Shown here in pieces: positions 52,624 to 62,282 of a stretch of DNA of 64,000 bases. Each line of letters starts with the position of its first letter. Positions within the stretch are counted from its first letter, which is position 1. The notes beneath the pieces are model-generated. The model did no database searches. It saw only the letters and a program-made list of their open reading frames with translations, and had not been told where the DNA came from. Source of the stretch: Kitasatospora gansuensis (lineage in GTDB: Bacteria; Actinomycetota; Actinomycetes; Streptomycetales; Streptomycetaceae); NCBI RefSeq assembly GCF_014203705.1, contig NZ_JACHJR010000001.1:3038001-3102000 (forward strand). Reading direction: 5' to 3'. The position numbers were made by a program, and so were the translations under genes.

Positions 52624-53697
52624 TCAGACGTTGAAGCGGAACTCCACCACGTCGCCGTCCTGCATGACGTACTCCTTGCCCTCGATCCGGGCCTTGCCCT
52701 TGGCGCGGGCGTCGGGGATGGAGCCGCACTCGACCAGGTCGTCGAAGGAGACGATCTCGGCCTTGATGAAGCCCTTCTGGAAGTCGGTGTGGATCACACC
52801 GGCCGCCTCGGGGGCGGTCGCGCCCTTCTTGATGGTCCAGGCGCGGACCTCCTTCGGGCCGGCCGTGAGGTAGGTCTGCAGGCCGAGGGTCTCGAAGCCG
52901 ACCCGGCCGAGGGTGGACATGCCGGTCTCCTCCTGGCCCATGGACTGGAGGAGTTCGAGGGCCTCGTCCTCGTCCATGCCGATCAGCTCGGACTCGATCT
53001 TGGCGTTGAGGAAGATCGCCTCGGCGGGGGCGACCAGGGCCCGCTGCTCGGTCTTGAACTCCTCGTTGGTGAGCTCCTCCTCGTCCACGTTGAAGACGTA
53101 GAGGAAGGGCTTGGTGGTGAGCAGGTGCAGCTCACGGACCGAGGAGGAGTCGAAGCCGACCTCGAAGAGGGTCTTGCCGGACTCCAGGATCTTCTGGGCG
53201 GCCTCGGCGGCGGCCAAGGTGGCCGCCGACTCCTTCTTCAGCCGGGACTCCTTCTGGAGCCGCGGCAGGACCTTCTCGATCGACTGGAGGTCGGCGAGGA
53301 TCAGCTCAGTGTTGATGGTCTCGATGTCGTCCTTGGGCGAGACCTTGCCGTCCACGTGCACCACGTCGGGGTCGACGAAGGCGCGGATGACCTGGCAGAT
53401 CGCGTCCGATTCACGGATGTTCGCGAGGAACTTGTTGCCCAGGCCCTCGCCGACCGAGGCGCCGCGGACGATGCCCGCGATGTCGACGAAGTCGACCGTC
53501 GCCGGGAGGATCCGCTGGGAGCCGAAGATCCCGGCCAGCACGGCCAGCCGGGTGTCCGGCACGCCGACGACGCCCACGTTGGGCTCGATGGTGGCGAACG
53601 GGTAGTTGGCCGCCAGCACGTCGTTCTTGGTCAGGGCGTTGAACAGGGTCGACTTGCCGACGTTCGGCAGGCCGACGATTCCGATCGTGAGCGACAT
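52624..53697 (-). CDS. ychF: Redox-regulated ATPase YchF (Obg-like)
   Basis: Obg-like P-loop ATPase (357 aa), ribosome-associated: GLPNVGKST (9-17), DIAGIVRGAS, then a coiled helical insert and a C-terminal TGS domain ending MQDGDVVEFRFNV. Start at ATG 53697; the frame runs open far upstream through the VOC gene but the protein begins with the canonical MSLTIGIVGLPNVGK. Nearly universal housekeeping protein. Confidence 0.97.
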   Translation of the reverse strand: MSLTIGIVGLPNVGKSTLFNALTKNDVLAANYPFATIEPNVGVVGVPDTRLAVLAGIFGSQRILPATVDFVDIAGIVRGASVGEGLGNKFLANIRESDAICQVIRAFVDPDVVHVDGKVSPKDDIETINTELILADLQSIEKVLPRLQKESRLKKESAATLAAAEAAQKILESGKTLFEVGFDSSSVRELHLLTTKPFLYVFNVDEEELTNEEFKTEQRALVAPAEAIFLNAKIESELIGMDEDEALELLQSMGQEETGMSTLGRVGFETLGLQTYLTAGPKEVRAWTIKKGATAPEAAGVIHTDFQKGFIKAEIVSFDDLVECGSIPDARAKGKARIEGKEYVMQDGDVVEFRFNV

Positions 53698-53774
53698 GTG
53701 GCGCAGTCCCGTGGGCTTGGAGGGCGTGGAGCGGCGCGGGTGCCCCGAGCCGATCGCCAAGTCTACGGCCCCGG

Positions 53775-54155
53775 TCACACCGCGCTGTCGGGCTCCAGGA
53801 ACTCCAGCCGGTTGCCGAACGGGTCGGCGGAGTGGAAGCGGCGGAAACCGGGGAAGTTGTCGTCCCAGGTCACCGGGTGACCGTGGGCGGCGAGCCGGTC
53901 GGCGAGGGCGTCCAGCGACTCGACCAGCAGGCCCGGATGGGCCTTCGGCGAGACCTGGAAGTCGGGCACCACGCCGAGGTGCACCTCCACCCCGCCGCCG
54001 CGGAACCAGCACCCGCCCCGAGCCGCCAGCACCGGCGGCTTGGCCAGCTCGGCCATGCCGAGCACCCCGGCCCAGAACTCCCGGCAGCGCTCCTCCGAGC
54101 CCGCCGGTATGTCGAGCTGGACGTGGTGCAGTCGGGCGAACGCGAACTCCGACAC
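53775..54155 (-). CDS. VOC-family (glyoxalase/bleomycin-resistance fold) protein
   Basis: A 126-aa single VOC unit: LHHVQLDIPAGSEERCREFW at the N-terminus, HLGVVPDFQVSPKAHPGLLV, and DPFGNRLEFLEP near the end, which supplies the family's metal Glu. Metal-dependent lyase/dioxygenase or binding protein; substrate unknown. Confidence 0.88.
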   Translation of the reverse strand: MSEFAFARLHHVQLDIPAGSEERCREFWAGVLGMAELAKPPVLAARGGCWFRGGGVEVHLGVVPDFQVSPKAHPGLLVESLDALADRLAAHGHPVTWDDNFPGFRRFHSADPFGNRLEFLEPDSAV

Positions 54156-54254
54156 GGTGCCTCCTCGTTGATCGTTCCGGCCCGGACGTTACTCCGGCCG
54201 GGGACACGGAATGAGGCGAACGCGCCATTACACAGTGTGGCGATGATCGGACCG

Positions 54255-54260
54255 TACGTT
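54255..54260 (+). promoter_or_regulatory. -10 box (TACGTT) of a leaderless promoter
   Basis: TACGTT followed by 6 nt and GTG 54267; decides the start of the DUF6542 gene over the ATG at 54243. Confidence 0.5.
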
Positions 54261-54266
54261 GGACGG

Positions 54267-54830
54267 GTGGAGCAGAGCATCCGTACCCAGCCGCCAGGGC
54301 CCAGACGCCGACCGCCAGCCGGCGCCGGTGGGGCCGCCGTACCGGGGCCTGCCTCGCCCCCCGACGCCCGGACGGCGGTGCCGAAGCTCCGGCTGCCGCT
54401 GTGGCTGCCCCAGCAGCTGCGGTCCAGGACCAAGGCCCGCAGCGGGCCACCGGCCCGGCTGACGGCGGTCGGTACCGGCGTGCTGGCGCTGGCCGCGACG
54501 CTGGCGGCGGCGGCCGTGGACCGGCTGCTGTTCGACGGGCTCGGGGTGCTGTTCGGGCTCGGCTACCTGGTGGTCTGCTTCCAACTGGCCGTCCGGGTAC
54601 GGCTGGCGGACCTGCCGGCCGCGCCGATCAGCGGGCCGATCGCGTTCGCGCTGGCGCTGGTCTTCTTCGCGCCTGGCTCGGCGTCCGGGGTGACCGGTCA
54701 GGTGGTGGCGCTGGCCAGCGGCCTTGCGCTGCGGGCGGGCTGGCTGTTCACCGGCACCGGTCTGGCCGCGGTGATCGTGGCCGCCCGGTTCCTGGCGCAG
54801 CGGCGGATCCGGCGCAGCCGGGCGTCCTGA
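54267..54830 (+). CDS. DUF6542 domain membrane protein
   Basis: A 187-aa protein: Pro/Arg-rich cytosolic N-terminus (about 1-65) followed by four predicted membrane segments (about 70-165) and a basic tail [10 protein letters not shown]. Conserved in streptomycetes beside ppgK and ispH as far as I recall; function unknown. Convergent with ppgK, 18 bp between stops. Start GTG 54267 chosen on the leaderless -10 geometry; ATG 54243 would add 8 residues. Confidence 0.75.
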   Translation: MEQSIRTQPPGPRRRPPAGAGGAAVPGPASPPDARTAVPKLRLPLWLPQQLRSRTKARSGPPARLTAVGTGVLALAATLAAAAVDRLLFDGLGVLFGLGYLVVCFQLAVRVRLADLPAAPISGPIAFALALVFFAPGSASGVTGQVVALASGLALRAGWLFTGTGLAAVIVAARFLAQRRIRRSRAS

Positions 54831-54848
54831 CCGGGGCCTGACGGAGGA

Positions 54849-55592
54849 TCAGTCACTCGCCGCGGCCATCGCGGCGCCGACGATGCCCGCGTCGTTGCGC
54901 AGCAGCGCCGGGACCACCTCGGCCGGACGCTGCTTGAGCAGCGGCAGGAACTTGTCGTGCTTCCGGCTCACTCCACCGCCGACGATGATCAGCTGCGGCG
55001 AGAACAGCCGCTCCACCAGGTCCAGGTACTCGTCCACCCGGTCCGCCCACTCGGCCCAGCTCAGCTCGTGCCGTTCGCGGGCGGCCGAGGAGGCCCGGCG
55101 TTCGGCGTCCTTGCCGCGGAGTTCGAGGTGGCCGAGCTCGGTGTTGGGCACCAACATGCCGTCCGTGAACAGGGCGCTGCCGATGCCGGTGCCGAAGGTG
55201 AGCAGCAGCACCACGCCGTCCCGGCCCCGTCCTGCGCCGTACCGGACCTCGGCCAGGCCCGCCGCGTCGGCGTCGTTGACCACGGTGACGGGCAGGTCCA
55301 GGGTCTCCCGGAACAGACCGGCGGCGTCCAGGCCGATCCAGTCCTTGGCCACGTTGGCGGCGGTGTGGATGCTGCCGCCGACCACCACGCCGGGGAAGGT
55401 CAGCCCGACCGGGCCCTGGTGGTCGAAGTTGGCGACCACCTCGCGGACCGCCTCGACCACCGCCGAGGGCGAGGCCGGACGGGGCGTCAGGACCTTGTAC
55501 CGCTCCTCGGCGAGGGTGCCCCGTTCGAGATCGACCGGGGCACCCTTGATGCCCGAACCACCGATGTCCACACCGAACACAGCCGTCACCAC
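54849..55592 (-). CDS. ppgK: Polyphosphate glucokinase
   Basis: ROK-family kinase (247 aa) that phosphorylates glucose using polyphosphate or ATP, the actinobacterial entry of glucose into glycolysis. [16 protein letters not shown] (6-21) is the phosphate/polyP-binding segment, [12 protein letters not shown] holds the catalytic Asp, and [12 protein letters not shown] and LELRGKDAE are family features. It lacks the zinc-finger cysteines of ROK sugar kinases. Start at tandem GTG codons 55592/55589 with GGAGG upstream. Confidence 0.94.
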   Translation of the reverse strand: MVTAVFGVDIGGSGIKGAPVDLERGTLAEERYKVLTPRPASPSAVVEAVREVVANFDHQGPVGLTFPGVVVGGSIHTAANVAKDWIGLDAAGLFRETLDLPVTVVNDADAAGLAEVRYGAGRGRDGVVLLLTFGTGIGSALFTDGMLVPNTELGHLELRGKDAERRASSAARERHELSWAEWADRVDEYLDLVERLFSPQLIIVGGGVSRKHDKFLPLLKQRPAEVVPALLRNDAGIVGAAMAAASD

Positions 55593-55656
55593 GCGCCTCC
55601 GTCCCGGAAATCCACAGACCTGTGGACAAACGTACGGGCCGTGGGACGGAACCGCG

Positions 55657-56631
55657 CTACAGCTTGCCGGCCGCCTCGGCGCGCAGGTCGCGGCGGAGCT
55701 CCTTGGGCAGCGAGAAGATCAGGTGCTCCTCGGCGGTCTTGACCGTCTGCACGTCGGCGTAGCCGCGCTCGGCCAGGTAGGCGAGCACGCCCTCGACCAG
55801 GATCTCCGGGACGGAGGCGCCGCTGGTCAGGCCGACCGTGGTGACGCCCTCCAGCCAGGTCTCGTCGATCTCGTCGGCGAAGTCCACCAGGTGGGCGGCC
55901 TTGGCGCCGTACTCCAGGCCGACCTCGACCAGGCGGACCGAGTTGGAGGAGTTCTTGGAGCCGACCACGATCAGCAGGTCGGTCTCGGGGGCGATCTGCT
56001 TGACCACCACCTGGCGGTTCTGGGTGGCGTAGCAGATGTCGTCGCTGGGCGGGCTGACCAGCAGCGGGAAGCGCTTCTTCAGCTCGCCGACGGTGGCCAT
56101 CGTCTCGTCCACCGAGAGCGTGGTCTGGGACAGCCAGACCACCTTGGACTCGTCCCTGACCTGCACGTTGGCGACGTCCTCGGCCCCGTCCACCAGGTGG
56201 ATCCGGTCGGGCGCCTCGCCCATCGTGCCGACGACCTCCTCGTGGCCCTCGTGGCCGACCAGCAGGATGTCGTAGTCCTCGTCCGCGAACCGGACGGCTT
56301 CCTTGTGCACCTTGGTGACCAGGGGGCAGGTGGCGTCGATGGTGGCGAGCTTGCCGATCTTGGCCTCGTCGTGCACGGACGGGGCGACACCGTGCGCGGA
56401 GAAGACCACGATCGAGCCCTCCGGCACCTCCTCCGTCTCGTCGACGAAGATCGCGCCCTGCTTCTCCAGGGTCTGCACCACGAACTTGTTGTGGACGATC
56501 TCCTTGCGGACGTAGATCGGGGCCCCGTACTGCTCGAGGGCCTTCTCCACGGCGATGACGGCGCGGTCGACACCCGCGCAGTAGCCCCGGGGGGCGGCGA
56601 GCAGGACACGGCGCTGCGCAGAGTTGGACAT
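55657..56631 (-). CDS. ispH: 4-hydroxy-3-methylbut-2-enyl diphosphate reductase (IspH/LytB)
   Basis: Last enzyme of the MEP isoprenoid pathway (324 aa), a 4Fe-4S reductase making IPP and DMAPP. The three cluster cysteines lie in GYCAGVDRA (Cys18), DATCPLV and [10 protein letters not shown]; the HxxE-type region [14 protein letters not shown] and [10 protein letters not shown] are also intact. ATG 56631 (MSNSAQRR) has GGGAG just upstream; ATG 56640 adds three residues. Divergent from the APC permease gene. Confidence 0.96.
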   Translation of the reverse strand: MSNSAQRRVLLAAPRGYCAGVDRAVIAVEKALEQYGAPIYVRKEIVHNKFVVQTLEKQGAIFVDETEEVPEGSIVVFSAHGVAPSVHDEAKIGKLATIDATCPLVTKVHKEAVRFADEDYDILLVGHEGHEEVVGTMGEAPDRIHLVDGAEDVANVQVRDESKVVWLSQTTLSVDETMATVGELKKRFPLLVSPPSDDICYATQNRQVVVKQIAPETDLLIVVGSKNSSNSVRLVEVGLEYGAKAAHLVDFADEIDETWLEGVTTVGLTSGASVPEILVEGVLAYLAERGYADVQTVKTAEEHLIFSLPKELRRDLRAEAAGKL

Positions 56632-56704
56632 GGCTCCCATGGTACGGGCGGCCCCGGGCCGCGCCGACGGGTACCGGCTACCGGATGAAACCGGGCAGAA
56701 GTGC

Positions 56705-56714
56705 TCAAATTTGA
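56705..56714. promoter_or_regulatory. TCAAATTTGA palindrome at the permease start
   Basis: Perfect 10-bp palindrome ending 2 nt before ATG 56717, within an imperfect 16-bp dyad. Very AT-rich for this genome; a repressor bound here would block permease expression. Confidence 0.45.
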
Positions 56715-56716
56715 AC

Positions 56717-58060
56717 ATGGCTGAGCAGAGTGGAACCCCGGGCGCCCTGCGCAGGAGCCTGGGCGTACGCGATCTGATGGTCTACGGGCTGCTGTTCATC
56801 GCCCCGATGGCACCCGTCGGCGTGTTCGGCGTCCTGGACGCCAAGAGCCACGGCGCGGTCGCCGCGGTCTACCTGGCCGCCACCGTCGCGATGGGATTCA
56901 CCGCCTACAGCTACGCCCAGATGGTGCGGGCGGTGCCACAGACCGGGTCGGTCTTCGCGTACGCCCGGGCCGGGCTGGGCGAGAGCTGGGGATTCGTGGC
57001 CGGCTGGATGGCGATGCTCGACTACCTGCTGATCCCGGCGGTGGCGTACCTGTTCTCCGGGATCGCGCTGCACTCGCTGGTGCCGGACGTCTCCCGCTGG
57101 GTCTGGACGGTGCTGGCGGTCCTGGTCACCACCGCGCTCAACCTGACCGGGGTCCGGACGGCGGCGGCGGTCGGCTTCGCGGTGCTGGCGCTGGAGATCG
57201 TGGTGCTGACGGTCTTCGTGGTCTCGGCCGTGGTGATGCTGGTCCGGGACGGCGCCGAACGGGGCTGGCTCTCACCGCTGACCGGGGTCGGCGGCTTCTC
57301 GCTGACCGCCGTGGTCTCGGCGGTCTCGGTGGCGGTGCTCTCCTACCTGGGCTTCGACGCGATCGCCTCGTTCGTCGAGGAGGCGGTCGGTGCCTCGGCG
57401 GCGGTGGCCAGGGCGGTGCTCTGGTGCCTGGCGCTGGCCGGGGTGCTGTTCGTGACCCAGACCTACCTGGCCGCGCTGCTCACGCCGGTGACGCCGCAAC
57501 AGCTGGCGGCCGACCCGGCCGCGCAGGGCTCGGCCTTCTACGACACCGTCGACGCCTCGATCGGGCACTGGCTGCAGACCCTGGTGGCGGTCAGCAAGGC
57601 GATCGGCGCCGCCTTCGCGGCGCTGGCCGGGCAGGCCGCGGCCGGGCGGCTGCTGTTCGCGATGGCCCGGGAGGGGCGGCTGCCCCGGGCGCTGTCCGCG
57701 GTGGACGCCCGGACAGCGGTGCCCCGGCGGGCGCTGCTGGCCGCCGCCGTGGTCACCCTGGTGGCGGCGGTCTGGGCGGCCCGCCGGGACGACGGCCTCG
57801 ACCAGCTGACCTCGGTGGTGAACGTCGGCGCGCTGTCCGCGTTCGGGCTGCTGCACGCCTCGGTGATCGGCTGGTACACCGTCAAGGGCGACTCCCGGGA
57901 CTGGTTCAGACACCTGCTGATCCCGCTGCTGGGCATGGCGGTGATCGCCTGGGTGCTGATCGAGGCGTCCACCACCGCCCAGTGGGTCGGCGCCACCTGG
58001 CTGGCCGTCGGCCTGCTGGTACTGGTGGTGCAGAGCCCGGCCGTCCGGCGCGGGCGCTGA
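56717..58060 (+). CDS. APC-family amino acid/amine permease
   Basis: Transporter (447 aa) with about 12 membrane helices; helix 1 contains [18 protein letters not shown] and helix 6 [20 protein letters not shown], the unwound substrate-binding helices of the APC fold. Probably imports amino acids or polyamines by proton symport or exchange. ATG 56717; no classical ribosome site. Confidence 0.9.
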   Translation: MAEQSGTPGALRRSLGVRDLMVYGLLFIAPMAPVGVFGVLDAKSHGAVAAVYLAATVAMGFTAYSYAQMVRAVPQTGSVFAYARAGLGESWGFVAGWMAMLDYLLIPAVAYLFSGIALHSLVPDVSRWVWTVLAVLVTTALNLTGVRTAAAVGFAVLALEIVVLTVFVVSAVVMLVRDGAERGWLSPLTGVGGFSLTAVVSAVSVAVLSYLGFDAIASFVEEAVGASAAVARAVLWCLALAGVLFVTQTYLAALLTPVTPQQLAADPAAQGSAFYDTVDASIGHWLQTLVAVSKAIGAAFAALAGQAAAGRLLFAMAREGRLPRALSAVDARTAVPRRALLAAAVVTLVAAVWAARRDDGLDQLTSVVNVGALSAFGLLHASVIGWYTVKGDSRDWFRHLLIPLLGMAVIAWVLIEASTTAQWVGATWLAVGLLVLVVQSPAVRRGR

Positions 58061-58069
58061 CCCTCGGTC

Positions 58070-59380
58070 TTATTTGCGGCCCGCACTCCAGTTCAGGCCC
58101 CAGCCGTACGCCTCGTCGATCTGCTGGTGGTTCGACCGGCCCTCGACCGCCTGGAAGTACCGGCCCTCGCGGTTCACCACCAGGCCGCCGCCGTCGTTCT
58201 CCAGCAGCGCGACCACGCAGCTGGTGGCCGGGAAGTCGCAGCCGTCCAGCGGCAATTCGACCGGCGCGCCGGTGGCGGGGTAGAGGGTGGCGAGGCCGTT
58301 CAGGCCGGTCAGCGGCCGATTGTCGAAGGCGAACGCGAAGACCACCAGACGCTGGATCAGGTCGGCGTGGTCCAGGTTGATCCAGAGGTCCTCGCCGGTG
58401 GCCACCGCACCGGTCCGGTCGTCGTTGGCCAGCTGGATGAACGGCGCCTCGTGCAGCGCGCCGAACCGCTGCCCGATCGCCTGCACGATCCCGGCGCTGC
58501 CGTCCCGCAGCTGCCAGAGGCAGGCCAGGTCGAGGTCCCGGCCCGCCATCGGGGACTGGCCGGCCGCCCCCAAGCGCTTGGCCAGCCAGCCGGCCGCGCC
58601 GGACTGCGTCTTCTGCGGGGCGCCGGCGGCGGGCGCCCAGTTGAGGTTGACCCGGAGCAGGCCGCCGACCGCGCCGTGCTTGCGCAGCGACAGGCGCGGG
58701 GCCTCCTTGGTCAGCGTGATCTTGGTGAAACTGGGCGGGGCGGCGGCAGGCGCCGGTGCGGGCGCGGCGGCCATCGGCGGGGCAGTCATCGGAGGGGCGG
58801 CGGGCGGAGCAGGCGGCATGGCGGGAACGGGAGTCGGAGCAGCGGCCGGCGAGGGCTCCGAGTCGACCTGGATGCCGTAGTCGGTGGCCAGCCCGGCCAG
58901 CCCGGAGTCGTACCCCTGGCCCACCGCGCGGAACTTCCAGCCGTCGCCGCGCCGGTACAGCTCCCCGAGCACGAAGGCCGTCTCGGTGGTCGCACCGTGG
59001 TCCTCGAACCGGACCAGCTCCGCCCCGGAGGCCGCGTCCAGCACCCGCAGGTACAGCCCGGGCAGCGCGCCGAACCGGCCGCCGTCGCTGGAGGCGGCCA
59101 GCACGACCGTCTCCACCGTCGGGTCGAGCCCGGCCAGCCGGACGGTCAGGGTGTCCAGCACCGAGCCGGGGGCCGAGCGCTTCCCGGTGTGCCGGACGGC
59201 GCCGGAGACGTCCTGCGGCTGGTTGTAGAAGACGAAGTCCGCGTCGGACCTGACCCGGCCACCCGCGAGCAGCAGCGCGGACGCGTCGGCGTCCGGTACG
59301 CCGGGGCCGGTCGACCAGCCCAGCTCGACCAGCACCTCGGCCGCCGCCACCGGCACGTTCGCACCCTTGGAAATCACCAT
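58070..59380 (-). CDS. TerD-family stress protein with TerA-like C-terminal domain
   Basis: Cytosolic protein (436 aa). N-terminal TerD domain (1-180): [19 protein letters not shown] and calcium-site-like acidic residues (PDADAS). A Pro/Ala/Met-rich linker (about 185-225) follows, then a TerA-like domain (240-436) with [19 protein letters not shown] and [19 protein letters not shown]. TerD/TerA proteins form calcium-binding tellurite/stress-resistance modules; this one joins both kinds in one chain. GGGGAG precedes ATG 59380. Confidence 0.88.
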   Translation of the reverse strand: MVISKGANVPVAAAEVLVELGWSTGPGVPDADASALLLAGGRVRSDADFVFYNQPQDVSGAVRHTGKRSAPGSVLDTLTVRLAGLDPTVETVVLAASSDGGRFGALPGLYLRVLDAASGAELVRFEDHGATTETAFVLGELYRRGDGWKFRAVGQGYDSGLAGLATDYGIQVDSEPSPAAAPTPVPAMPPAPPAAPPMTAPPMAAAPAPAPAAAPPSFTKITLTKEAPRLSLRKHGAVGGLLRVNLNWAPAAGAPQKTQSGAAGWLAKRLGAAGQSPMAGRDLDLACLWQLRDGSAGIVQAIGQRFGALHEAPFIQLANDDRTGAVATGEDLWINLDHADLIQRLVVFAFAFDNRPLTGLNGLATLYPATGAPVELPLDGCDFPATSCVVALLENDGGGLVVNREGRYFQAVEGRSNHQQIDEAYGWGLNWSAGRK

Positions 59381-59473
59381 CAGCCCGCCGCTCCCCGAAG
59401 TTGACGTCTGCTCACTGGGCCCACCCTAGAGCTCTCGGCGTCGGTGCGCGGGCCGCACGTCGGTGCGCGGGGT

Positions 59474-59479
59474 TAGCCT
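59474..59479 (+). promoter_or_regulatory. -10 box (TAGCCT) of a leaderless promoter for xseA
   Basis: TAGCCT, 7 nt, then ATG 59487; no Shine-Dalgarno sequence. Confidence 0.5.
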
Positions 59480-59486
59480 CGTCGGT

Positions 59487-60698
59487 ATGGCCAACACCAG
59501 CTCACCCGAGGCGCCGATCCCGGTCGGCAAGGTTTCCGCGCTCATCGGCAGTTGGGTGGACCGGCTCGGGGCGATCTGGGTGGAGGGGCAGATCACCCAG
59601 CTCAGCCGGCGCCCCGGAGCCGGGGTGGTGTTCCTGACGCTGCGTGACCCGGACCGGGACGTCTCACTGACCGTCACCTGCTTCCGGCAGGTCTTCGAGC
59701 AGGTCGCCGAGGACGTCCAGGAGGGCTCCCGGGTGCTGGTCTTCGCCAAACCCGAGTGGTACGTCGCCCGGGGCACCCTCTCGCTGCGGGCCACCGAGAT
59801 CCGGCTGGTCGGCCTGGGCGAGCTGCTCGCCCGGCTGGAGCACCTGAAGCGGAAGCTGGCCGCCGAGGGCCTGTTCGCCACCGAGCGCAAACAGCGGCTG
59901 CCGTTCCTGCCGCACTGCGTCGGCCTGGTCACCGGCCGGGGCTCGGCCGCCGAGCGGGACGTACTGGAGAACGCCAGGCGCCGCTGGCCCGCCGTCCGCT
60001 TCGAGGTCCGGAACGTCCCGGTGCAGGGCGCCGCCGCGGTGGCCCAGGTGACCGCCGCGGTACGGGAGTTGGACGAGCACCCCGAGGTGGACGTGATCAT
60101 CGTGGCCCGCGGCGGCGGCAGCGTGGAGGACCTGCTGCCGTTCTCGGACGAGGGCCTGGTCCGGGCGGTGGCCGCCGCCCGTACGCCGGTGGTCAGCGCG
60201 ATCGGGCACGAGCCGGACCAGCCGCTGCTGGACTTCGTCGCCGACCTGCGGGCCTCCACCCCGACCGACGCCGCCAAGCGGGTGGTGCCGGACGTGAACG
60301 AGGAGCTGACCCGGGTGCACCAGCTCCGGGACCGGGCCCGACGGCACATCACCCACCGGGTGGAGCGCGAGCAGGCCGGCCTGGCCGGTCTGCTCAGCCG
60401 CCCGGTGCTGGCCGCCCCGCACCGGCTGGTGGACGGCCCGGCCGAGCAGGTCGCGGCCCTGCTGGAGCGCTCCCGGCGGGTCCTCGGGCACCGGCTGGAC
60501 GCCGCCGAGTCCGACCTCGGCCACACCCTGGCCCGGGTGGTCGCGCTCTCCCCGCTGGCCACCCTGCAGCGCGGCTACGCGGTGCTCCAGCACGCCGACG
60601 GCCGGGTGGTCAGCGACCCGGCCGACCTGACGCCCGGTGAGCTGCTGCACGCCAGGGTCGCCGAGGGCGCCTTCGAGGTGACGGCCACTCAGGGCTGA
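59487..60698 (+). CDS. xseA: Exodeoxyribonuclease VII large subunit
   Basis: Large subunit (403 aa) of exonuclease VII, which degrades single-stranded DNA. N-terminal OB fold (about 14-110; [13 protein letters not shown]) and a catalytic domain with [34 protein letters not shown] and [24 protein letters not shown] coiled-coil binds XseB. Its partner xseB is 549 bp downstream, separated by a gene on the opposite strand. The end overlaps the convergent GNAT gene by 10 bp. Confidence 0.96.
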   Translation: MANTSSPEAPIPVGKVSALIGSWVDRLGAIWVEGQITQLSRRPGAGVVFLTLRDPDRDVSLTVTCFRQVFEQVAEDVQEGSRVLVFAKPEWYVARGTLSLRATEIRLVGLGELLARLEHLKRKLAAEGLFATERKQRLPFLPHCVGLVTGRGSAAERDVLENARRRWPAVRFEVRNVPVQGAAAVAQVTAAVRELDEHPEVDVIIVARGGGSVEDLLPFSDEGLVRAVAAARTPVVSAIGHEPDQPLLDFVADLRASTPTDAAKRVVPDVNEELTRVHQLRDRARRHITHRVEREQAGLAGLLSRPVLAAPHRLVDGPAEQVAALLERSRRVLGHRLDAAESDLGHTLARVVALSPLATLQRGYAVLQHADGRVVSDPADLTPGELLHARVAEGAFEVTATQG

Positions 60699-61177
60699 AG
60701 CAGCCGCTGCCGGGAGAGCGGGACGGAGTGCTCGTGGAAGCCGAGGCTGCGGTACAGCGCCTCGCCGCCCTCGGTGGCGTGCAGGTCGATCCGGGTCACC
60801 CGGCGGGCGTCGAACCAGGCCAGCAGCGCCTCGGTGCAGGCCCGGGCGTAGCCCCGGCGCCGGTGGCCGGGGTCGGTGCAGATGTTGAAGACGAAGCCGA
60901 ACAGGCCGTCGGGGTGCCCCGGCGCGGGCAGCCGTCGCTCCAGGGTGCCGACCGCGCAGGCGGCCAGCCGGCCCGGCCGCTCCGGGTCGTCGACCACGAA
61001 GGCCGGCATGGTGCGCCGGTCGTCGGGCCCGGCCAGCCGCTCGCGCAGCACCTGTTCGGCGGCCGGCTGCCAGCCGCCCGGATCCGGCTTCCCCGACATC
61101 GCTTCGAACATCAGGCCGCGCAGCCGGACCAGCTCGGCGGCGTCCTCGGGGGTGGCGGGTCTCACCTGGGGCGTCAT
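60689..61177 (-). CDS. GNAT-family N-acetyltransferase
   Basis: Acetyl-CoA-dependent acetyltransferase (162 aa): N-terminal [16 protein letters not shown], acetyl-CoA loop region [21 protein letters not shown] (RRRGYA), and [14 protein letters not shown] near the end. Substrate unknown. Leaderless start at ATG 61177 (TACCCT box 6 nt upstream); lies between xseA and xseB on the opposite strand and overlaps the xseA stop. Confidence 0.9.
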   Translation of the reverse strand: MTPQVRPATPEDAAELVRLRGLMFEAMSGKPDPGGWQPAAEQVLRERLAGPDDRRTMPAFVVDDPERPGRLAACAVGTLERRLPAPGHPDGLFGFVFNICTDPGHRRRGYARACTEALLAWFDARRVTRIDLHATEGGEALYRSLGFHEHSVPLSRQRLLQP

Positions 61178-61183
61178 GGCGCG

Positions 61184-61189
61184 AGGGTA
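61184..61189 (-). promoter_or_regulatory. -10 box (TACCCT) of a leaderless promoter for the GNAT gene
   Basis: TACCCT on the minus strand, 6 nt from ATG 61177. Confidence 0.5.
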
Positions 61190-61235
61190 GCCAGCGGGAG
61201 CGCCGGGACACACCCGAATTGTCCGCCGCAGCGCC

Positions 61236-61241
61236 TACCCT
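61236..61241 (+). promoter_or_regulatory. -10 box (TACCCT) of a leaderless promoter for xseB
   Basis: TACCCT, 6 nt, then ATG 61248; no Shine-Dalgarno sequence. Confidence 0.5.
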
Positions 61242-61247
61242 GACGGA

Positions 61248-61484
61248 ATGACAGAGCAGCAGGGGAATAACGCGGACGACAGCCTCGGTTACGAGCAGGC
61301 GAGGGACGCCCTGCTCGACGTGGTCCGGCAGCTGGAGGCGGGGGGCGTCCCGCTCGAGGAGTCACTGGCCCTCTGGGAGCGCGGCGAGCAGCTGGCCAAG
61401 GTCTGCCAGCGCTGGCTGGACGGGGCCAGGGCCCGGCTGGACGCGGCACTGGCCGCCGAGGGCGGGGAGACCGGCGGCGAGTAG
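61248..61484 (+). CDS. xseB: Exodeoxyribonuclease VII small subunit
   Basis: Small helical subunit (78 aa) that coats the XseA coiled-coil. Family core SLGYEQARDALLDVVRQLEAG...PLEESLALWERGEQLAKVCQ is complete. Leaderless start at ATG 61248. Confidence 0.95.
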   Translation: MTEQQGNNADDSLGYEQARDALLDVVRQLEAGGVPLEESLALWERGEQLAKVCQRWLDGARARLDAALAAEGGETGGE

Positions 61485-61498
61485 CGCGCGTCTCGGCA

Positions 61499-61514
61499 TG
61501 TGAGGTGGTTCACA
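61499..61514 (+). promoter_or_regulatory. Perfect CRP-like site TGTGA-N6-TCACA
   Basis: TGTGAGGTGGTTCACA lies upstream of a plausible promoter (TTGCGG 61521-61526, 18 bp, TAACGT 61545-61550), centred about 50 bp before the expected start. It matches the GTG-N6-CAC motif known for streptomycete Crp. Confidence 0.65.
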
Positions 61515-61622
61515 GGTCAGTTGCGGAATGGTTTAAGTTTCACCTAACGTTGGACCGTACCGAACGGCGCGCAAACCGCTGCTCCGTGACGCATACGTTT
61601 ATCCCGTAGAGGTGGATCCGTA

Positions 61623-62216
61623 ATGACCCTGGCTCTCGACGCCGCCGCCCAGGACCTGCTCTTCCGTGAGGCCCGCACCGCCAACACCTTCACCGACGAG
61701 CCGGTCAGCGACGAGCAGGTCCAGGCCATCTACGACCTGGTCAAGTTCGCCCCGACCGCCTTCAACCAGCAGCCGCTGCGCGTCGTCCTGGTCCGCACCC
61801 CCGAGGGTCGCGAGCGCCTGGTCCAGCACATGGCCGACGGCAACAAGGCGAAGACCTCCAGCGCCCCGCTGGTCGCCATCCTCGCCGCCGACAACGAGTT
61901 CCACGAGGAGCTGCCGGCCCAGCTCCCGTCCTTCCCGCAGGCCGCCGAGCTGTTCTTCACCGAGCGCCCGGTCCGCGAGGCGTCCGCCCACTTCAACGGC
62001 GCCCTGCAGGCCGGGTACTTCTTCCTCGGCATCCGCGCCGCCGGCCTGGCCGCCGGCCCGATGACCGGCTACAACGCCGAGGGCATCAACAAGGAGTTCT
62101 TCGGCGACGGCGACCACTCGGTGCTGGCCGTGGTCAACATCGGCAAGCCGGGCGAGGACGCCTGGTACCCGCGCTCCCCGCGCCTGGCCTACGACGAGGT
62201 CGTCACCACCGTCTGA
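61623..62216 (+). CDS. Malonic-semialdehyde reductase-like nitroreductase (RutE/HadB type)
   Basis: FMN-dependent reductase (197 aa). Nitroreductase fold with KFAPTAFNQQPLRVVLVRT (FMN region) and AGLAAGPMTGYNAEGINKEF; closest in layout to the RutE/malonic semialdehyde reductase subgroup. GAGGTGG precedes ATG 61623. Upstream a CRP-like site suggests carbon- or development-linked control. Ends before a 19-bp terminator. Confidence 0.9.
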   Translation: MTLALDAAAQDLLFREARTANTFTDEPVSDEQVQAIYDLVKFAPTAFNQQPLRVVLVRTPEGRERLVQHMADGNKAKTSSAPLVAILAADNEFHEELPAQLPSFPQAAELFFTERPVREASAHFNGALQAGYFFLGIRAAGLAAGPMTGYNAEGINKEFFGDGDHSVLAVVNIGKPGEDAWYPRSPRLAYDEVVTTV

Positions 62217-62232
62217 CGGTGACCCCGCAGGT

Positions 62233-62272
62233 ACGACGAAGCCCCCGGCCGCACGGCCGGGGGCTTCGTCGT
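62233..62272. terminator. Bidirectional rho-independent terminator
   Basis: 19-bp perfect stem (ACGACGAAGCCCCCGGCCG and complement) between the convergent nitroreductase and DUF4245 genes. Confidence 0.93.
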
Positions 62273-62282
62273 GTTCCGGGTA

